13,087 bases of DNA from NCBI RefSeq assembly GCF_946479605.1, contig NZ_CAMLGT010000089.1, forward strand, positions 1 through 13,087, in the 5' to 3' direction. This DNA is from an uncultured Lacibacter sp. Lineage in GTDB: Bacteria; Bacteroidota; Bacteroidia; Chitinophagales; Chitinophagaceae. Position numbers and translations under genes: made by a program. Below, piece by piece: positions 1-8,662 of this stretch. Every line of letters begins with the position of its first letter. Positions within the stretch are counted from its first letter, which is position 1. The notes under the pieces are model-generated. The model was not told the DNA's origin and searched no databases. It saw only the letters and a list, made by a program, of their open reading frames with translations.

Positions 1-1541
1 ACTTCAATTGAATGTGTATCGCCGGGTTTGTTGGGCTTGAGTAAACTCATCACAATCATCATTACTGCAATGATGAAGAATGTGATTGTCATACGATCGA
101 GGAATGGATAATCGGGAAATGCACCGTTTGTCCATGTTGGTAAAAATTTCAATACGGTTGAAACAGGAATCGTCAATACCGCACCTGCCAATGCAGCAGC
201 AGCTGTTGTACGTTTCCAGAACATACCCAGTAAAAAGATCGCTAATACCCCGGGCGAAAAGAAACCAACATACTCCTGTATAAATTGATAGGCCTGATCT
301 AGTGATTTTAATGCAGGTGCAATAACTGCAGCAATAACCATCGAAAGGATCACCGCCCAACGACCAACACGCACTACCTTTTTATCGGCAGCATCTTTAT
401 TGAAATACTTTTTATAAATATCCAGTGAGAAAATGGTGGAAATGCTGTTGGCCTTACCTGCCAGCGATGCAACGATGGCAGCCGTTAATGCAGCGAAGGC
501 AACACCTTTTAAACCGGCAGGTAATAAATTCATTAGGGTGGGATACGCATGATCAGGTTTGATGCTGCCTGTTGCTGCATCCACCATCTCCTGTTGAAAC
601 ATACCGTTTTGGTGCATCACATACATGGTAATACCGGGCAGCACTGCAATAACAGGAATCAACAATTTCAAAAATGCAGCAAATAAAATTCCGTTGCGTG
701 CAGTTTTTAAATCGGCACCCAATGCACGTTGCACAATGTATTGGTTACATCCCCAGTACGCAAGATTATTGATGAGCATTCCACCAATCAACACCGACAA
801 GCCGGGTAACTCTTTGTAATGCGGACTAGACTTATCGAAGATCATATGGAAATGATCGGGTGCTTCTTTACGTAACACACCCAATGCTTCTAAAATATTT
901 CCATCAAAACCAAACTTATCTGCAAGAAGTGACAGTGCCAGGTAAGTTGTTACCAATCCACCAATCAGCAATACGATCACCTGTATCACATCGGTATAGC
1001 CGATTACCTTCATACCGCCGAGCGTAACAACAATGGAGAACACACTTAAGCCAACAATACTCCATTCGAAACTGATGGGCGAAATAGAAGAGATAGCTAA
1101 TGCCCCGAGATAAATAATGGAAGTGAGATTTACAAATACATATACGAGTAACCAGAACACCGCCATAATGGTGCTCACACTATCGTTATACCTTTTTGCC
1201 AAAAACTGCGGCATGGTATAGATCTTATTCTTGAGATACAACGGAATGATGAATACCGCCACAATGATGAGCGTTGCAGCTGATGCCCATTCATAGGTAG
1301 AGATGGCAAGCCCCAAAGCAAAACCGGAACCACTCATGCCAATGAAATGTTCTGCAGAAATATTAGAGGCAATGAGCGATGCACCAATTGCCCACCAGGT
1401 AAGTGAACCTTCGGCAAGAAAAAAATCGTTGGAGCTCATGGTAGCCGATTTCTTTTTATGGTAGATGTAATAACCATAAGCAGACACCGCAATGAAGTAG
1501 ATAAAGAAAACAATATAATCGGCTGGTAATAATTTATGCAT
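1..1541 (-). CDS. SGLT-type sodium/solute symporter (SSS family), 3' end cut by window
   Basis: Inner-membrane symporter that would use the sodium gradient to import a sugar or polyol. The frame is open from an ATG at 1541 to the window edge, giving 513 residues; Vibrio vSGLT has about 543, so only the last segment is missing. The translation aligns along its length with vSGLT as I remember it. Substrate-site equivalents are present: N60, E84 and S87 (in YEWAS), N259 and Y262 (NLAYWG), K292 (AAFLK) and Q422 (FIQEY). H65, in SNISAEHFIG, replaces vSGLT Q69 and matches the His of human SGLT1 and SMIT. In the sodium site S359 is kept, but the neighbouring Ser is A358 (IVASLAG). It starts 19 bases after the acyltransferase stop, so it is probably the last visible gene of the same transcript. 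The family is sure. The substrate is inferred: glucose/galactose-like sugars or myo-inositol, the latter favoured by the oxygenase upstream. Confidence 0.93.
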   Translation of the reverse strand, partial: MHKLLPADYIVFFIYFIAVSAYGYYIYHKKKSATMSSNDFFLAEGSLTWWAIGASLIASNISAEHFIGMSGSGFALGLAISTYEWASAATLIIVAVFIIPLYLKNKIYTMPQFLAKRYNDSVSTIMAVFWLLVYVFVNLTSIIYLGALAISSISPISFEWSIVGLSVFSIVVTLGGMKVIGYTDVIQVIVLLIGGLVTTYLALSLLADKFGFDGNILEALGVLRKEAPDHFHMIFDKSSPHYKELPGLSVLIGGMLINNLAYWGCNQYIVQRALGADLKTARNGILFAAFLKLLIPVIAVLPGITMYVMHQNGMFQQEMVDAATGSIKPDHAYPTLMNLLPAGLKGVAFAALTAAIVASLAGKANSISTIFSLDIYKKYFNKDAADKKVVRVGRWAVILSMVIAAVIAPALKSLDQAYQFIQEYVGFFSPGVLAIFLLGMFWKRTTAAAALAGAVLTIPVSTVLKFLPTWTNGAFPDYPFLDRMTITFFIIAVMMIVMSLLKPNKPGDTHSIE

Positions 1542-1560
1542 TTGGCAAGAACGTTAATCG

Positions 1561-2817
1561 TTATAGTTTTAAAAACAGCTTTCGTTTATAAAGAACATAC
1601 AAGCCGGCAAATTGAATGAGTGCAACACCCGTCCACAACAACGCTTCGTTCCATTGCGGAGAAAATTGTTTGATGAGACCTCCGAATACAAATTCGGAAG
1701 TAGACAGAAAATTGATCACTCCATGTGCCGCCATATAAATTAAAATAGAATTGCAGCCAAGCCACACAAAGGGCATGCTCCAGATTTTGATTTGCTGCAC
1801 ATCAATGATAAAGTAAAACAGCGCAAGCAGTAACAAACTCCACCCACCGGTGTAGAGCACAAATGAACTCGTCCATAAATTTTTGTTGATGGGAAACACA
1901 AAACTCCAAAGCCAGCCTGTAAATACAAGTACTGCACCTGCGGCCACTAAATACAAAGTCTTCTTCTGTTTTGCAGGTTGTTGTAAACGCAGGAACTCAC
2001 CTGTAAAAACACCCAGCAATGCGGTTGCGATGGCAGGAATGGTAGAGAGTATTCCTTCCGGATCGTAGACTGTTCGGTGCAGTTTGCCCGGCAGGAATAA
2101 ACGATCAATGAAGGCTGTAAAATTTCCTTCGGCAGTCAAATCACCTGCACCAAAACCGGGAACAGGAATCAACAATAACATCAGCCAATAGCCCAACAGC
2201 AACAATACAACCCATGCAATGCGCCAACGAAACGACGCATTGAGATAAATAATAGCAGCAAAAAAACAACTCAATGCAATTCGGCCAAGCACACTGGCAA
2301 AACGTGTTTCATCGTAAGGCTTGAATTGCAGCAGACCATTTACGATCATTCCCAACAACAACAAAAGAATAGTTCGCTTTATCAATGAACGATAGATCTT
2401 CTTCTTGGCAGCAGGCAAACCGTTTAATTGTTTACTGTAAGAGAACGGCATGCTTACACCTGCAATAAAAATGAACAGCGGGAATATCAAATCGTAAAAT
2501 GTAAAACCATTCCACACAGTGTGATGTAATTGATTGCTGATACCAACCAGTATGCGTTCAAAAAAACTCAACTGATCAGTTACAGCTATCTGCCAGCTTG
2601 TTTTATCTTGAATTAATCCGTATTTGTTTTTGATGGCAGCAGCCAGTCCATGAAAAATGCCTTCGCCGCTTACGATCCAGAACATATCGAAGCCACGCAA
2701 CGCATCAAGCGATAACAGCCTGTTGTTTGTTGCAGTTGATTGGTTATGTGTTGCAGCCTGGTTCAAGCAGAATTTATTTTTTGATTGTATAGCTGTAAAT
2801 AATTTTTCCTGTATCAT
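1561..2817 (-). CDS. DUF5009 / HGSNAT-like membrane acyltransferase
   Basis: Polytopic inner-membrane protein of the DUF5009 family, related to heparan-alpha-glucosaminide N-acetyltransferase, which passes acetyl groups from cytoplasmic acetyl-CoA to a substrate on the far side of the membrane. Visible signs are the N-terminal RLLSLDALRGFDMFWIVSG block (residues 33-51), then HHTVWNGFTFYDLIFPLFIF (98-117), and about ten hydrophobic segments. H99, two residues before VW102, falls where I recall the active-site His of human HGSNAT (H-x-x-WNG). An ATG at 2817 gives 418 residues but overlaps the phosphatase gene by 44 bases. An in-frame TTG at 2766 would start 7 bases past that stop and give 401 residues beginning close to the conserved block; I cannot decide between them. 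Such proteins are common in Bacteroidota carbohydrate loci and their substrates there are unknown. Its role here, perhaps acetylating or deacylating the imported compound, is guesswork. Confidence 0.88.
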   Translation of the reverse strand: MIQEKLFTAIQSKNKFCLNQAATHNQSTATNNRLLSLDALRGFDMFWIVSGEGIFHGLAAAIKNKYGLIQDKTSWQIAVTDQLSFFERILVGISNQLHHTVWNGFTFYDLIFPLFIFIAGVSMPFSYSKQLNGLPAAKKKIYRSLIKRTILLLLLGMIVNGLLQFKPYDETRFASVLGRIALSCFFAAIIYLNASFRWRIAWVVLLLLGYWLMLLLIPVPGFGAGDLTAEGNFTAFIDRLFLPGKLHRTVYDPEGILSTIPAIATALLGVFTGEFLRLQQPAKQKKTLYLVAAGAVLVFTGWLWSFVFPINKNLWTSSFVLYTGGWSLLLLALFYFIIDVQQIKIWSMPFVWLGCNSILIYMAAHGVINFLSTSEFVFGGLIKQFSPQWNEALLWTGVALIQFAGLYVLYKRKLFLKL

Positions 2818-3766
2818 TCACTGCTTGCAGTAATAATTCATTACCTGTAACCGAGAAAACAAAGAAGCCATACTCAGAAGCAGACATCAAACTGTTTTCA
2901 ATTAAACGTGCTGGTGTTTTTTCTGATGCTGCACCTGAAATAATATGGTGCATGTTGCCTGCAGATTGCATATGTTGCAAACTATGTTCGTGGCCTGAGA
3001 GATAAACATCTACATGATATTTATCAAACATTGGCTTTAATGAATTGCGGATTGCTTTTGTATCGTACCCTTCTGTTCGTCCACCACCACTGTACATCGG
3101 GTGATGTCCGATGACAATTTTCCATTTAATGTTGGGCGATTTATTGCTGAGGAGCTTTTCCATCCAGCGTTTTTGTTTTGCAGTGTCCTGCCCTTTCACA
3201 TTCGGACCATACTCTGCATTTTTATAAAACTCCGGAATCAATGGATTGGTATCAATAAACACAAACAACACTTGTTGGGTTGTATCGCCATTGATCGAAA
3301 ATGTTTTGCTGTAATACCGTGCAGGCATCTTCCAGCGTCTGCTGATGGTTGAATATTTTACTTGTGCATCAGGATTACTTTTATAATCATGATTACCAAG
3401 TACCGGATACCAATCCCATTGTAAACGGAAATCGGTATAAATATTTTCGAACGAATAATGCCATAAAGGATCAAACTCACTGATAACACCACTCGGATAA
3501 AAATTATCGCCGGTAGCAATCGTAAACTGCGAACCAATTTCATTGGCCGTAATACCCATTTGCTTTGCTACCTGTAATTGATGATCGGCACCATTACGGC
3601 CCCAATCGCCCATGGCAATAAAGTGTAATGCTTTTTCTTTCTTAATAAGTTTTGCATCTGCCTTGGAAAGCAACGACGAATCTTTTACCAATACCTGCGC
3701 CTGCAGCACGTAACAACACAATGCAAAAGCAAAAAACAAAACTGATTTACTGAGTAGTGATTGCAT
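2774..3766 (-). CDS. Secreted purple-acid-phosphatase/TRAP-like metallophosphatase
   Basis: Exported phosphomonoesterase of the calcineurin-like superfamily, closest in motif pattern to small purple acid phosphatases (type 5/TRAP). The five metal-ligand blocks are all present in order: GDWG (53-56), GDNFY (86-90, with the Tyr that gives the purple enzymes their colour), GNHD (124-127), GHHP (220-223) and GHEH (258-261). Residues 1-23 form a signal peptide (hydrophobic LFFAFALCCYV, likely cleavage after LQA), so it should act in the periplasm or outside. The 330-residue length fits the small one-domain type without the plant N-terminal domain. It is the first gene after the hairpin that ends the susCD segment and overlaps the acyltransferase start region. 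The context suggests removal of phosphate from an imported phospho-compound such as an inositol phosphate, but the sequence cannot show specificity; pyrophosphatase or phosphodiesterase activity is also possible. Confidence 0.92.
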   Translation of the reverse strand: MQSLLSKSVLFFAFALCCYVLQAQVLVKDSSLLSKADAKLIKKEKALHFIAMGDWGRNGADHQLQVAKQMGITANEIGSQFTIATGDNFYPSGVISEFDPLWHYSFENIYTDFRLQWDWYPVLGNHDYKSNPDAQVKYSTISRRWKMPARYYSKTFSINGDTTQQVLFVFIDTNPLIPEFYKNAEYGPNVKGQDTAKQKRWMEKLLSNKSPNIKWKIVIGHHPMYSGGGRTEGYDTKAIRNSLKPMFDKYHVDVYLSGHEHSLQHMQSAGNMHHIISGAASEKTPARLIENSLMSASEYGFFVFSVTGNELLLQAVNDTGKIIYSYTIKK

Positions 3767-3785
3767 GCGATAAATATACGAGATA

Positions 3786-3815
3786 GAAAAATCCCGGGGT
3801 TGAACAACCCCGGGG
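3786..3815 (-). terminator. Hairpin with T-run between susD-like and phosphatase genes
   Basis: A perfect 10-bp GC-rich inverted repeat: 3793-3802 pairs with 3805-3814 around a 2-base centre (in practice a 4-base loop). On the minus strand the stem is followed by GATTTTTCTATC, so it reads as an intrinsic terminator for the oxygenase-SusC-SusD transcript, about 40 bases after the susD stop. Only about 20 bases separate it from the phosphatase ATG, leaving little room for a separate promoter. It may therefore act as a leaky terminator that lowers, rather than stops, expression of the three downstream genes. Confidence 0.8.
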
Positions 3816-3852
3816 TGATTAACTATTGATTATAAACCTCTGCTGAGAGCTA

Positions 3853-5544
3853 TTAATAACCTGGGTTCTGAACCAATTTCGGATTTGTGTTCATAGCCGC
3901 AGTTGGTATCGGGAATATCCGGCGGTAAGTATCAGCATTTGTTTTGAAACCATACGAAGTTTCATATTTACCAAAGCGGATCATATCATTTCTGCGCCAG
4001 CACTCCCATGTAAATTCACGTGCACGTTCTGCATACAAATCATCAAGTGTTACAGTAGCCCATGCCGGCGAAGTAGTACGGTTGTTGCGTACCATGTTCA
4101 CCAATGAAAGAGCTGTTTGACCATTTGTAGCAGTACCTCCTCTTAAGATCGCTTCTGCTTTCATCAACAGAATATCTGAATAACGGAAGATCGGTGCATC
4201 GTTACTTTGGTTACGGCTCGATGAGTTTGGATCGGGAGAAAATTTGATATTGCGGATACCCATGTTCCATGCAATTTCATCATTACCCATATCCAGGGAA
4301 GCTGCATCCTGACGGGTAGAAAAGACAGAATCGATATACAGATGATAGGTCATAGCGGTTGCACCATCAGACCCTGCATAAAACTGATCATATCCTTTCT
4401 TGGTAGTGCTCACCATAATCGGGCTGCCATCAGACCAGTATTGTAAACCAACCAGCCACTGATTGTTTCTGATATCATTCGCATCGGCTTTAAAATATGC
4501 ATTATAAAAACTTGACAAAGTTGCACGGGGGCCGCTAGGTCTTGCATTGATCAACCCGTTGCCTGTAGTTTGGTTCAAAGTGATCTGGTTGAATGAATAA
4601 CTACCCGGAGTACTTCCTGAATAACGGTATTTAATACCAAGGTTACGGTTAAGATCGTAACGGGCATGAAATAAATAACCGTTGCTTGTTGAAGGATCGT
4701 AAGGAATGGCGAAAATAAACTCTTTGAATGAAGGGCCGTTTGTTGGTGCAAACTGGTTGAGATAAGTACTCCTGCCTTCTACTGCAAAGTTGTTCGAACT
4801 GATGATAGCATCGCAGGCAGCAATTGCTTCATTATACTTAGGCGTACCGGCATACACTTCAGCATTCAGGTAAAGTTTTGCCTGTAATGCATGCGCCATC
4901 CATTTTGTTACTTTACCATAAGTGCTGCTTCCTGTTGCAGTTTTTAAATAAGGAAGGGCAGCCTTCAATTCAGCTTCTACAAAGTTGAACACCTGTGCAC
5001 GTGTGGCTTTTGCCTGCACACCGGGGCTTGGGTAAATAGTATCCAACGGTACATTACCAAACATATCCAGCAGTTCCCAATAAGCATAAGCTCTCAACGT
5101 TCTGAGTTCAGCAATGGCTGTATTTTTCGAGTCACCTTCGGGTGCATTTCTGAAAATATACATGGTTTGATTACAAAGACCCACAATTGAGTTCGCATCA
5201 TTCCACACCGTTGTTATCCAGCCATGATCTTTATTCCAGTTATGGCGGTGGAGTTGAATATACCCTTGTCCGTCGAACCAGTTACCACCATACACCGGCA
5301 GAATAGCTTCATCAGAACTTATTTCCTGTGCAAACCAGTATGCAAGCGAATAATGTCCACGCAGGTTTGTATAAATCGTTCCCATTACCGATTGAAATTC
5401 GGCATCGGTTTTCGGGAACACATCTTCTGTGTAAAGCGAATTGGGCTTCACCTCAATTTTATGGCAGGAGCTTATCGCTAAGCCAACTGCTATCACTATC
5501 AGAAATTGTTTCAAAATTTTATTCATAAAAAGTTTTTTAATCAT
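3853..5544 (-). CDS. SusD-like substrate-binding outer-membrane lipoprotein
   Basis: Surface lipoprotein that forms the lid over the SusC-type channel and captures the substrate. It has a type II signal peptide ending in the lipobox ISSC, with Cys27 when counted from the first ATG. The SusD N-terminal TPR-like helices follow (AELRTLRAYAYWELLDMFGN, about 144-163), then the RagB/SusD C-terminal part (FRYSDILLMKAEA, AREFTWECWRRNDMIRFGKY) and the usual NPGY end. At 563 residues it is of normal length. The ATG at 5544 overlaps the susC stop by one base (TAATG), which suggests translational coupling. A second ATG at 5526 (MNKILK) gives a more typical 21-residue signal peptide, so the true start is open. 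It is the obligate partner of the receptor upstream. Ligand specificity cannot be read from SusD sequence; an inositol-containing compound is inferred from the locus. Confidence 0.96.
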   Translation of the reverse strand: MIKKLFMNKILKQFLIVIAVGLAISSCHKIEVKPNSLYTEDVFPKTDAEFQSVMGTIYTNLRGHYSLAYWFAQEISSDEAILPVYGGNWFDGQGYIQLHRHNWNKDHGWITTVWNDANSIVGLCNQTMYIFRNAPEGDSKNTAIAELRTLRAYAYWELLDMFGNVPLDTIYPSPGVQAKATRAQVFNFVEAELKAALPYLKTATGSSTYGKVTKWMAHALQAKLYLNAEVYAGTPKYNEAIAACDAIISSNNFAVEGRSTYLNQFAPTNGPSFKEFIFAIPYDPSTSNGYLFHARYDLNRNLGIKYRYSGSTPGSYSFNQITLNQTTGNGLINARPSGPRATLSSFYNAYFKADANDIRNNQWLVGLQYWSDGSPIMVSTTKKGYDQFYAGSDGATAMTYHLYIDSVFSTRQDAASLDMGNDEIAWNMGIRNIKFSPDPNSSSRNQSNDAPIFRYSDILLMKAEAILRGGTATNGQTALSLVNMVRNNRTTSPAWATVTLDDLYAERAREFTWECWRRNDMIRFGKYETSYGFKTNADTYRRIFPIPTAAMNTNPKLVQNPGY

Positions 5545-8500
5545 TAAAAGCCAACTGATACACCTAAAAGAATGGTACGTGTCTTCGGATAGAAACTATT
5601 ATAGTCAACACCCAATGAAGCCCCACCCTGGTTGATCTCGGGATCGATGCCCTTATATTTCGTAATAACAAACAGGTTGTTTACAGTAGCATAAAAACGG
5701 AGATTACTGATGTATTCGCTTTTAATATTAAAGCGGTAACCTAAAGTGGCATTATCGAAACGCAGGTAAGAACCATTTTCTACATAGCGGTCTGAGTAAT
5801 TGTTGTTTCTTGAATCTGTTCTTTTATCATCTGCCGCATAAGGACTGATATTGGTTTGTCCTGCTGTTACCACATACGAAAGATCTGCACGTGTAGCATT
5901 GAAGATCTTGTTACCCAGCACACCTCTTACAAAGAAATTAAGATCGAAGTTTTTGTAACGTAAACTGTTATTCCAGCCAAACATCAGCTTTGCATGCGGG
6001 CTACCCAAAGAAAAATAATCGGTAACCTGCGATGGGTTGGTTGTTGTTGATTTGTCTTTCTTATAGAACAACGAATTACCTGAAGCATCTTTACCTGCAT
6101 ACCGGAACGAATAGAATTGTCCTATAGGGCCACCTACTGTAAGAATCTGCAGACGGCTGCCTGTTGTACCCGGTCCATCAATTTGTGTGTAGTAAGTAGA
6201 ATCAGCATTTACGCCATACTTCTCTGGTCCTTTTAAATCAAGGATAACATTCTGATTGGTTGCCAGATTTAAACCACTGTTCCAGGTGAAATTCTTTTGA
6301 TTCACCACATTTACGTTTACGCTAAATTCAATACCACGGTTCCTGATCTTACCAACATTTAACCATAAAAATCCACTTGGGTCAATTGTTTGTGCTACGA
6401 AATAAGGAAAGATCATATCCGTAGTGGTTTTTTCGTACAAATCAACCGTACCACTAATTCTGCCTTTCAGGAATCCATAATCCACACCTATGTTTTTGGT
6501 AGCAGTTACTTCCCATTGCAGATCAGGATTGGCGCCCTGTGATGTTCTGAAGGATGCAGCAAAAATTCCATTACTGTAATACGTACCTGATTTGCTGTAA
6601 AGACGTTGTGCATTGTATGCGCCAAGGCCAAACGCATTTCCTGTTTCACCATAACTTACCCTTAATTTCAAATCACTCACAAAGGAACTGTTCTTAAGAA
6701 AACTTTCTTCTGATAAACGCCAGGCAATACTTGCTGCAGGAAAATAACCCCACTCTTTGTTTTTACCAAATACTGAACTGCCATCTCTGCGAACAGAAGC
6801 CTGGAACAATATCTTTTCTTTAAAATCATAGTTTACACGGAAGAAGTCAGAAATAAAATTTGTTTCCTCATACGTGTTACCACCATAATCAACAGCAAAA
6901 CCGTTTACTGTTTGGTAGTTACCAAGGCCTAAATTATTATAGCCGGTATAGTCGTTTACAAAATTTGTCTGGCTTGTTTGCAGGCCTTCGTTGTTGGTAT
7001 TTTTTTGCCAGCTGTAACCTAATACGGCTTTAAGGTTGTGTGCGCCAAATTTCTTCGCCCATGTTAAATACGACTCCAGTGTTTTGGACGTGTTTTGAAA
7101 ATAACTTCTGTAAGCAAGACCATTGGAATAAAAATTACGCAGGCTGCGGCCACCACCGGGATCACCATTGGTATAAAAACTTCCGGTGCTGTAGTTTTGT
7201 GAATAGTAACTGTTATAATACTCACCATCAAGCCATGTACCACGCTGGTAAGCCAGGTTCACATTGTATGTTAAATTAAACGGCAGTTTTGCTTCAGCTG
7301 TAAAACTTCCCTGCAGTGAACCATACTTCGTATCATCAACTGCATTTTTGATGATTGATACCGGGTTGAAATACTGGGTATTGTTTGGATTTTCAAAAAA
7401 AGTACCGTTGGCATTATACACAGGCGACATAGGATTGTATTTTACAGCCTGCTGAAATACCATGTTTTGCAATGGTACATTCGAAGCTTTGCTGTTGCTG
7501 CTCATAATGTTCAATCCCAAAGTCAATCTGTCGTTCAGCGCATGATGTTCTGCACTTATTCTGCCAATAACTCTTTCCAGACTGCTCTGTAACATAATAC
7601 CATCTTTTTTAAGATAGTTTAAGCTGGCGCTGTAACTGCTTTTATCTGTACCGCCACTGAAAGAGAGGTTATGATTGTGCGACAATGCTGATCCTTTTTG
7701 CACAGCCTTCATCCAATTGGTATTTGCACCCTTATCATCGTTAGAAGATGGTGTGTAATTGTTTTTCTGTGCATAAGCTTTTAACTGTGCTGCATCCATA
7801 AGATCAATACTGCTGCTTACATTTTCAAAACCCACATACCCATTATATGCAGCGGCTAATCTTCCTTTTTTACCTCTTTTGGTAGTAACCATAATTACAC
7901 CGTTAGAAGCCCGGTTACCATAAATAGCAGTTGCAGATGCGTCTTTTAAAATATCCATTGATGCAATATCATCCGGTGCAACTGCATTAATGTCGGCACC
8001 GGGTATACCATCAATAACATAAAACGGACCTTGCGGGCTGTTGAGCGTTGATGCCCCACGAAGAATAACTGCTGCCGAACGGTTTGGATCGCCACTGGCT
8101 GTAATATTCAGGCCCGGCACTTTACCTTGCAGCAACTGAGCCACATCGCCAATTGCACCACGGTTCAGATCTTCCGGTTTAATAGAAGTGATGGCACTCG
8201 TTAATGTTTTCTTTGAGTTACGGCCGTAACCTACCACTACCACATCGGTTAATGCTACGGAAGAAGCAGCAAGCACAATGTTGTATGTGGCAGCCGAAGT
8301 AACAGTTACTTCCTGTGTGGTAAACGATACAGCGCTGATAACAAGTACATCGTTTGCTTTTGCAGCAATACTGAATGTACCGCTAACAGATGTGGTTGTA
8401 GATGTGTTTTTACCTTTTACAGATACTGTGGCAGCGGCAACAGGCTCGCCTTTTTCATCTTTCACAGTGCCCGAAACCTGTGCTTGTTGCCCGCTTGCAT

Positions 8501-8588
8501 TTATTGAAATAAATGCAAGGAATAGAACCATTATGGCCGGCAGTGCTGCATAACGGTTAAGCAATCCTCGTTTGAAAATTTGCATCAT
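5544..8588 (-). CDS. SusC-like TonB-dependent outer-membrane receptor
   Basis: Outer-membrane importer powered by TonB, paired with the SusD-like lipoprotein that starts at its stop codon. In order: a signal peptide (residues 1 to about 33, ending INASG), a carboxypeptidase-D regulatory-like domain (about 37-110, VSGTVKDEKGEPVAAATV), the TonB box DVVVVGYG (115-122), a plug (about 125-240, with LRGAST, YVIDGIPG and SNGVIMVTTKRG), and a beta barrel to the terminal Phe (GVSVGF). At 1014 residues it is normal for the family. It has no N-terminal STN domain, so sigma/anti-sigma signalling through this receptor is unlikely; that fits control by the LacI-type regulator nearby. Two ATGs stand in tandem (8588 and 8585). 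The gap to the oxygenase gene is 74 bases with no convincing terminator, so I read both as one operon. Confidence 0.97.
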   Translation of the reverse strand: MMQIFKRGLLNRYAALPAIMVLFLAFISINASGQQAQVSGTVKDEKGEPVAAATVSVKGKNTSTTTSVSGTFSIAAKANDVLVISAVSFTTQEVTVTSAATYNIVLAASSVALTDVVVVGYGRNSKKTLTSAITSIKPEDLNRGAIGDVAQLLQGKVPGLNITASGDPNRSAAVILRGASTLNSPQGPFYVIDGIPGADINAVAPDDIASMDILKDASATAIYGNRASNGVIMVTTKRGKKGRLAAAYNGYVGFENVSSSIDLMDAAQLKAYAQKNNYTPSSNDDKGANTNWMKAVQKGSALSHNHNLSFSGGTDKSSYSASLNYLKKDGIMLQSSLERVIGRISAEHHALNDRLTLGLNIMSSNSKASNVPLQNMVFQQAVKYNPMSPVYNANGTFFENPNNTQYFNPVSIIKNAVDDTKYGSLQGSFTAEAKLPFNLTYNVNLAYQRGTWLDGEYYNSYYSQNYSTGSFYTNGDPGGGRSLRNFYSNGLAYRSYFQNTSKTLESYLTWAKKFGAHNLKAVLGYSWQKNTNNEGLQTSQTNFVNDYTGYNNLGLGNYQTVNGFAVDYGGNTYEETNFISDFFRVNYDFKEKILFQASVRRDGSSVFGKNKEWGYFPAASIAWRLSEESFLKNSSFVSDLKLRVSYGETGNAFGLGAYNAQRLYSKSGTYYSNGIFAASFRTSQGANPDLQWEVTATKNIGVDYGFLKGRISGTVDLYEKTTTDMIFPYFVAQTIDPSGFLWLNVGKIRNRGIEFSVNVNVVNQKNFTWNSGLNLATNQNVILDLKGPEKYGVNADSTYYTQIDGPGTTGSRLQILTVGGPIGQFYSFRYAGKDASGNSLFYKKDKSTTTNPSQVTDYFSLGSPHAKLMFGWNNSLRYKNFDLNFFVRGVLGNKIFNATRADLSYVVTAGQTNISPYAADDKRTDSRNNNYSDRYVENGSYLRFDNATLGYRFNIKSEYISNLRFYATVNNLFVITKYKGIDPEINQGGASLGVDYNSFYPKTRTILLGVSVGF

Positions 8589-8662
8589 AGCAGTTGTTTT
8601 AAATGATTGTGATTGAAAGTTGATACCTATGGAGTTTTGAGAAACAAAGCGTAATTGTTGAG

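Noticed and set aside
4..360. A 118-residue minus-strand open frame with many Cys residues.
   Set aside because: It lies in another frame of the symporter gene, whose translation matches vSGLT throughout; no family features of its own.
8589..8662. Promoter or terminator between the oxygenase and susC genes.
   Set aside because: The 74 bases contain no clear hairpin with T-run and no convincing TTTG/TAnnTTTG pair; simplest reading is one operon.
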